Shown here piece after piece: positions 58,470-64,000 of a stretch of 64,000 nucleotides of DNA; position 1 is the stretch's first letter, and the number at the start of each line of letters is the position of its first letter. Position numbers and translations under genes: made by a program. Source of the stretch: Chelonoidis abingdonii (Eukaryota; Chordata; Testudines; Testudinidae); NCBI RefSeq assembly GCF_003597395.2, contig NC_133773.1, forward strand, positions 62,505,390-62,569,389, written 5' to 3'. The notes under the pieces are model-generated. The model was not told the DNA's origin. It was given only the letters and a program-made list of their open reading frames with translations, and ran no database searches.

Positions 58470-60504
58470 CTGTAATTATGCCTACAGCTGAACTGCCTGT
58501 CCAGTAACAGAAGGCTGGTCAGGAGATGTGGATTTTGCAGTCTCATGACAATTATTCCATCCCGCCATGCTACTGGGGAAGACTTGCCCACCCAGGTGAA
58601 GCATGGCGCAAGAAGTGGGAATGGTTACATGCAGCCAAGCCAGGCAAGCTCCAGACCCATTCTGTTCCTGAGCCATCCACAGGAACACGTCTGTGTTGCG
58701 AGCCAGACAAGAGGTAGTGGAACCCAGATGCCGCATGCCAACAGCTGAACCAGCCACAGCACTCCAGTCCGCAGGACCGGAACTGGAAAGCAACGCAGAA
58801 CAAGCATTGCAACCACACTTTAACCTCACGCAGAGGGGGCCAACGAGCCGAACTGGCCAGAAAGCAACAGACAACCATACTGAAGAGGCTCAGCCGAGCC
58901 TGAAATACACCCGCAGGTGCACCAAACGGAGAGCGGTTTCACCAGCAACGGAAACAACTCATCACTACATTGCTCCCAGAGGGACCAAGCCCAATCGCAC
59001 AGTCTGAGGAAAGAAGGTGTCCCAGCCTCAAGCGGAACAGTTCCAGACTGAGCAGGAAGCAGATACAGCCTTCAGAAAGCCTTGGGTGGCATGACGACAC
59101 CCACCCGCCTTAGCTCTTCTAAACCGATCCCGGTTTGTTTATAGACCAAGGACTTTTTACAAGGAAATCTTTCTGGTGGACACCAGGAAGAATGGCAGCC
59201 GCACAAACGGTTGTGGTTTCAACTAAGTACCGGGGAAGCTCTTAAGCTAGCCCATGATCATCCCAGTGGCCATGGCTGGGGTAAACAGAAACCAAAGACA
59301 GGTTGGGGAAGTCCTTCCACTGAGGGGAATGGGCAGGAAGTTGCCAAGTATGTCCGGTCTTGTGAGGTGTGCCAAAGAGAGTGGTGAAAGCCTAGAATCT
59401 GGTCAAGAGCCCCTCTCCACCACTCCCCATAGAATTGGGTACATTCAGCGAGTACTGTGGATATTCTGGGTCTTTCCCCAAGAAAAGACGACCGAGAGAA
59501 GCATACGTCACTGACTTTCGTGGACTTGCTACCCGATGCCGGAAGCAGTAGCTCTAGGCAACACAAGGGCTAAAGTGGTGTGCCAGGCCCTACAGACAAT
59601 TTTTGGCAAGTAGGTTGGCCCCGATATCTTACAGATTCAGGATCTAATTCCTGGCAGGCCACCATGAAAGACCTGTGGGAAACTCATGGGGTTGAATCAC
59701 TTGGTGCCACCCGCGTACCCACCATCAAACCAAACACGGCGGTTGGAAAAGGTTTAAGAACTTTTGGGGGCCATGATCCGTAATCCGTGAATAATACTCC
59801 AATGACTGGGACCAGTGGTGCTGCAGCAGTTGCTCTTCTGCTTACAGGGCTGTACCACATCCCAGTTCTAGGGGTTTTCAACCCTTACACTTGTGTATGG
59901 CACACGAGGTAAGGGGCCATTAGAGTTGGTGAACAACATGCGGGAGTTTACACCTCTCCAGGAACGAACATTCTGGACTTCGTAAGCAACCTACAAACAC
60001 ACCTCCGACACTCTTTAACCCTTGCTAGAGAGAACCTAAAGGAATACTCAGGAAAGAGCAAAAGGCCTGGTATGATAAACATACCAGAGACCGTTCCTTC
60101 AAGAGAGGAGACCAGGTTATGGTCTTGAAGGCGCAAAAGGCCCATAATGGAAGCATCATGGGAAGGGCCATTCACAGTCCAAAAGCGCCTGGGAGCTGTT
60201 AACTACCTCATAGCATTTCCCAATTCCTCACTAAAATCCAAAGTGTACCATGTTAATCTTTTATCCAGAGACTTACAGGTTTGTCATTTTACAGTCCAGG
60301 GAGGAGATGACGCTGAGTGGCTGACAGTGTCTACTACAACGGGAAAAGGAGCGGTGGCGCGTGGAAGAGGTGAACCTCTCAACCACCCTGGAATGTCTGC
60401 AGCGGCAACAAATCAAGGAGCTGTGCACTAGCTTCGTCCCATTGTTCTCAGCCACTCCAGGACGGACTGAACAGGCATACCACTCCATTGACACAGGTAA
60501 TCAC
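58470..60504 (+). pseudogene. Ty3/gypsy pol remnant: protease end, spacer, integrase (Gmr1-type order)
   Basis: Plus strand, in many short frames. 58520-58600: FAVS and AMLLGKTC phrases resembling a retropepsin end. 58600-59050: Pro/Thr/Glu-rich spacer. About 59242-59380: HHCC zinc finger of integrase (AHDHPSGHG, then YVRSCEVCQR). About 59500-59715: integrase core with VTDF, PRYLTDSGSN and MKDLWETHGVESL. 60147-60265: C-terminal domain (WEGPFTVQKRLGAVNYLIAF, KVYHVNLL). 60438-60500: linker LFSATPGRTEQAYHSIDTG, which normally leads into RT. Integrase before RT is the Gmr1-type order. Frame changes are far denser than in the adjoining RT fragment. Confidence 0.82.
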
Positions 60505-63500
60505 ATTGGAGGGGGTCAGGGGTGAGGCTCCAGGCCGTCACTTACTTCAAGCGCTCTCCAGAAGCAGCGGCATTCCCCCCCCATCCTGGCTTCTTGCAAA
60601 GGCACGGCCAGCAGCTCGCAACACTACCCATTCGTAGGTGCTGCCCCTGCAGCTTCCGGAAGCTGTGTGCGGCCCCCTGGCAGCCCCTATGCGTAGGAGC
60701 AAAGAGTAGGGACATCATGGTGCACTGGAGCAGTCATTATAAGAAAAGTCCCATTCAGCCCCAAGCTAGAGAATTTTTAGACTATTTAGAACATTTACAG
60801 CCATATGCAGGGAGTCTCTGCTGAGCATTGGCAAACTGATTTTTTTTTCAGAAGCTTATAGCTTGGCCAAATCAGATAAATTTTCACAGGATGGGCAAGA
60901 AGGCCACATCCCTGACACAACAGGCCACTGTTCCAAATTTTCCTGTCTCTGCTCCAAAGCATGGGGTTACAGCCTCAACTATAATGTATGTTAGTGAAGG
61001 CTATAATTGAATGCTATCTTGGCTTAAAAATGAAAACAACCTTTTAAAGAATTTCTTCCTTCTCAAACAATGAAGATCCATTAAATAATCCCATAGAAGA
61101 AAGTGTTGCTAGAGTGTGGTGTGGGTTTTCACATAAGTAACATTGACAGGCCCACAGACCTCAAACCTGGGTTTGGTCCACGTCTTGCGGCTGCCAACCA
61201 GTTGCAAGTGTGGGCTCATCTGTGTTCAACTGAAGAGATCCAAAGGAAAGAGGTTCAAGAAAATAAAACGGTCTTAAGACTACGACAAGGAGAAAGAACC
61301 AAAGCCATCTGACTTCATTCTAAGGAAATAATTCTGTTGTGAAGTGATGGCAGTTTTCCTATAGGGAAAACAGAATGGACAGAAGCTAAAATCTTGCTTT
61401 ATGAGATTTATTTTTAGAAGGAGAGCAGGGACATCATTAATGCTTTCCTTTGACTCTCTATGGAGCAGCAGACTGTAACTTTCATCAGGCAGAGAAGCTT
61501 TTTTTATTCAGGCCAGCATAGCAATTACAGTCCAAGCTACATGAAGTTAATATTTGCTCATAAAAGTAGAAGTAGCTGTATATCAGTACAAGCTTAGCAG
61601 AACCTCATGCAACAGCGAGGATCCACACCCAGTGATCATCCTCAGTGGCCCTCATTGAGTTAACAGGATAACGCGCAGAGCTCTCAAACATCTTATTTTT
61701 TAACTTTTGTGCAAAGGTCTGTAGTGTTGGGATTACTTTTTTGCTTGCAGAAACAGTACAAATAGATGCTAGGTTAATTAATCAAAGAAACATCTAAGCA
61801 ACACAAATAGAGATGCTTATTATGCATGATATTCGTGTGGTAAAAGGTAAATATCACATGTCTCAATATTTGGTTGTACTGTGCCTTCTGTCACGTTTAT
61901 TAGTTGCTGAATTGGGGATGATACTTGGACTACAATAAATCTTGTATAAATATAATGGGAAAGAGCAGACGTGAATACTTACATTTGTACTTTTCTATTT
62001 CTGTATCAACACAGACAAGCTAAATATTTAATTGTGAATATCTGGATTCAATAGGGCTCTCTATAAAAAGTTGCACTAAAAATTATAAAAAATAAAAAAT
62101 TATTAATTAAAATATAAATGAGGTTGTCATTCAATGAATGATAGCTCATAACGTGTACATTAATAGAGAGAGAAGGCCAATAAAATGTCTGAATATCCGT
62201 GAGCAATATGCCAGACCCTCAAAGGTAATTTAGTGTTTTCATTGCCAGTACTTGCCTTTGTGCTGCATAGCTTTCTCTGTCTCAAGCGTAGTCATTTCTG
62301 ATGCCAGAAATGGCAAAGAAAATTTTAAAACCCTCAAATAGTTTCAAAAAGTACAGCAAGACATAGAAATGGGGGTGTCTAAGAGGCAGCTGTTTCTGTA
62401 GTCTAATCACTCAGTCTCTCGGCAATTGCTGAGGTAATTATTTTATTTACTACTACTTTTGTATACTCACAACCATTTGTGCATAGTATGGTTTTTCTGC
62501 TGCAGCAGTCAGTATAAGCAGATGAAACAAAGGTTGCTGGCTGCTATTAAAACTACACTAGATTTTACATATAGCCTAGTGGTTTACCAATGTGTACATG
62601 CTGTGCAGTCACAAAGCGTTTCATAGCACAGCTGTAACTGTACACTTTTTTTTTTAAATGTACCTTTGGTGTCTGTTACATGTTGGTAGTCAGGTCTAGC
62701 ACGCAGGCCCAAAGCAAGGAGGGTTTAGTTCTTTCAGTAGTTTCCAATATGTATACTTGTCACACATGCAGATTTATGTATGGATTTTTGACTTTCATGA
62801 CTCCTCTGATACAAATGTACGCACACAAACAGTCTGTCCCTTTTCTAAGCCTCTAAAGAAATTTATAGGGATAAGCCTCAGTACCATAGAATTCAAATGT
62901 TTAATTTAGGGCCAATCCTGCAAGTCTCTATACACTGGAACATCTATGATTCCTTAACATTAGTAAAATTCGCACTGTGAATTTTGCTCATTGTAGGTAA
63001 AGGTATTTTGGCATGCTCTCAACTGCATGCAGGATTAAGATAAAGATCATCCTAATAGAGGCTTTTAAATTCCTCATATGTCGTCTGTCTAGGATACTAT
63101 TGTCCTCCATCGCAAAATTTCTGGGAACCCTTCACTATTTTGAATGTATCCTTTCTTCACAGGAAGCCTGGTGAGCGTAGAGAGGTCAATTATCCACGCT
63201 ACAGATGAGGAACTAAGTCACCTAAGGCAAGAATCCTGAAAGGTAGTACTACCTGAACGATCTGGGCCCTAGCCTCATAACAACATTGAGTGATCAATCG
63301 CTAAGCCTGTAAAAATCTGGGCCTAACGTGGACTATGCCCAAGTCACACAGGAAGTCTGGGTCAGACTAGGGAATGAAGCCATGTTCCTAAGTCCAGGTA
63401 GGGCCGCAGCCCATTGGATATCCTGACTACTGTTTTCACGCACATTAACTGTAAGTTTTGTTTTGTCTTTCTTTTCCCCCTCTGTCCTTCACGAAATTTT

Positions 63501-64000
63501 CAAGTTTGTGTTTAAACTAACTGAAGCTAGATCTGTTGTTTCACAGCAACAAGAATTTGAATCAATATAGTGGTGCAGTAGGTAGCTAGTAACTATAAGG
63601 GACTTTGCGTATGTTGGGACCAAGATTTTATTTTAAAAGTGTGCCTAAAGTCAGCCTCCTAAATCCTTAGTTAAATAAGGTGGTTGGTTTTCTCCCTCTC
63701 CCAAAGAGTTGAGCACCCCAAGTCCCTGGACTTAGAAGTTAACTTTTTAAGTTTGTTAACTTTTTCCTGCACCTTTAAGTACTTCAAGGGAACTCCTCCC
63801 ATCCCAGAAATAACAATATGTAAGGTATACAGGTTATGCACACTGAGGATAGTTAGGACATGTGTGTGGTGGGTGTGGTGTGTGCGAAATCCATTCTATC
63901 TTGGTTCTCAGTTATGAGTTTACCCGGGTGAGGACTTGGTGAAATGTTGGATATATGGTTTGTTACTAGTAGCTAGTGCAGTCCAGGTATGAATATCTGT
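60505..64000. repeat. Duplicated block, copy 2 (noisy), continues past window
   Basis: Same order and strand as 51453-54991, about 9.05 kb downstream. It differs mostly by single-base gaps or extra bases at short intervals, with fewer substitutions, plus an AT-rich insert at about 62076-62115. The junction with gypsy sequence is at ATTGGAGGGGG (60505). No gene inside; the open frames are shifted versions of the non-coding frames in copy 1. Confidence 0.93.

Noticed and set aside
58482..58878. 130-codon minus-strand frame opposite the gypsy spacer
   Set aside because: Shadow of the plus-strand gypsy spacer; no motif of its own.

Overview
The window looks like intergenic or intronic DNA from a reptile genome, most likely a turtle, with a crocodilian as the alternative. 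The reasons are: several CR1 LINEs ending in ATTCTATG repeats; a Neptune/Penelope-type retroelement with a GIY-YIG endonuclease; hAT-type MITEs with CAGGGG termini; MIR-type SINEs; and a Ty3/gypsy element with integrase encoded before reverse transcriptase. I found no host protein-coding gene, tRNA, rRNA or CRISPR array. All recognisable coding sequence belongs to transposable elements, and the host species is an inference from these repeats.

Layout. 1-3.5 kb: a minus-strand CR1 interrupted by a 904-bp solo LTR with a CCCCC target duplication. 3.5-14 kb: AT-rich non-coding DNA with short palindromic MITE remnants, a (TG)20 tract, MIR fragments and a complete 314-bp hAT MITE. 14.05-19.13 kb: a three-level nest, a solo LTR inside a nearly complete CR1 (5' UTR, ORF1 with esterase domain, ORF2 with endonuclease and RT) inside a MITE. 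20-37 kb: single insertions, many with visible target duplications: a palindromic Penelope end, six hAT-type elements, a tRNA-SINE split by a CR1 tail, a 5'-truncated CR1 with 260 open codons, and a 1.2-kb solo LTR beside a small Penelope-end insertion. 40.2-42.4 kb: a 5'-truncated, 5'-inverted Penelope-like element with about 541 uninterrupted codons (RT, Cys cluster, GIY-YIG), and next to it a hairpin insertion made of Penelope ends. 42.4-58 kb: mostly unassigned DNA with MIRs, one LTR and GC-rich repeats.

58.1-64 kb is anomalous. The integrase region of a gypsy element lies on the plus strand while the RT start that should follow it lies on the minus strand just upstream. From about 60505 to the window end the sequence repeats 51453-54991 with frequent single-base gaps. 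This looks like a misjoined or gap-filled stretch of uncorrected long-read sequence, or a tandem duplication sequenced badly.

The elements do not form one system. The most interesting biology is the Penelope set: an intact-looking RT/GIY-YIG frame, a hammerhead-ribozyme-like fold in the terminal sequence, and repeated small inverted insertions of that same terminus.
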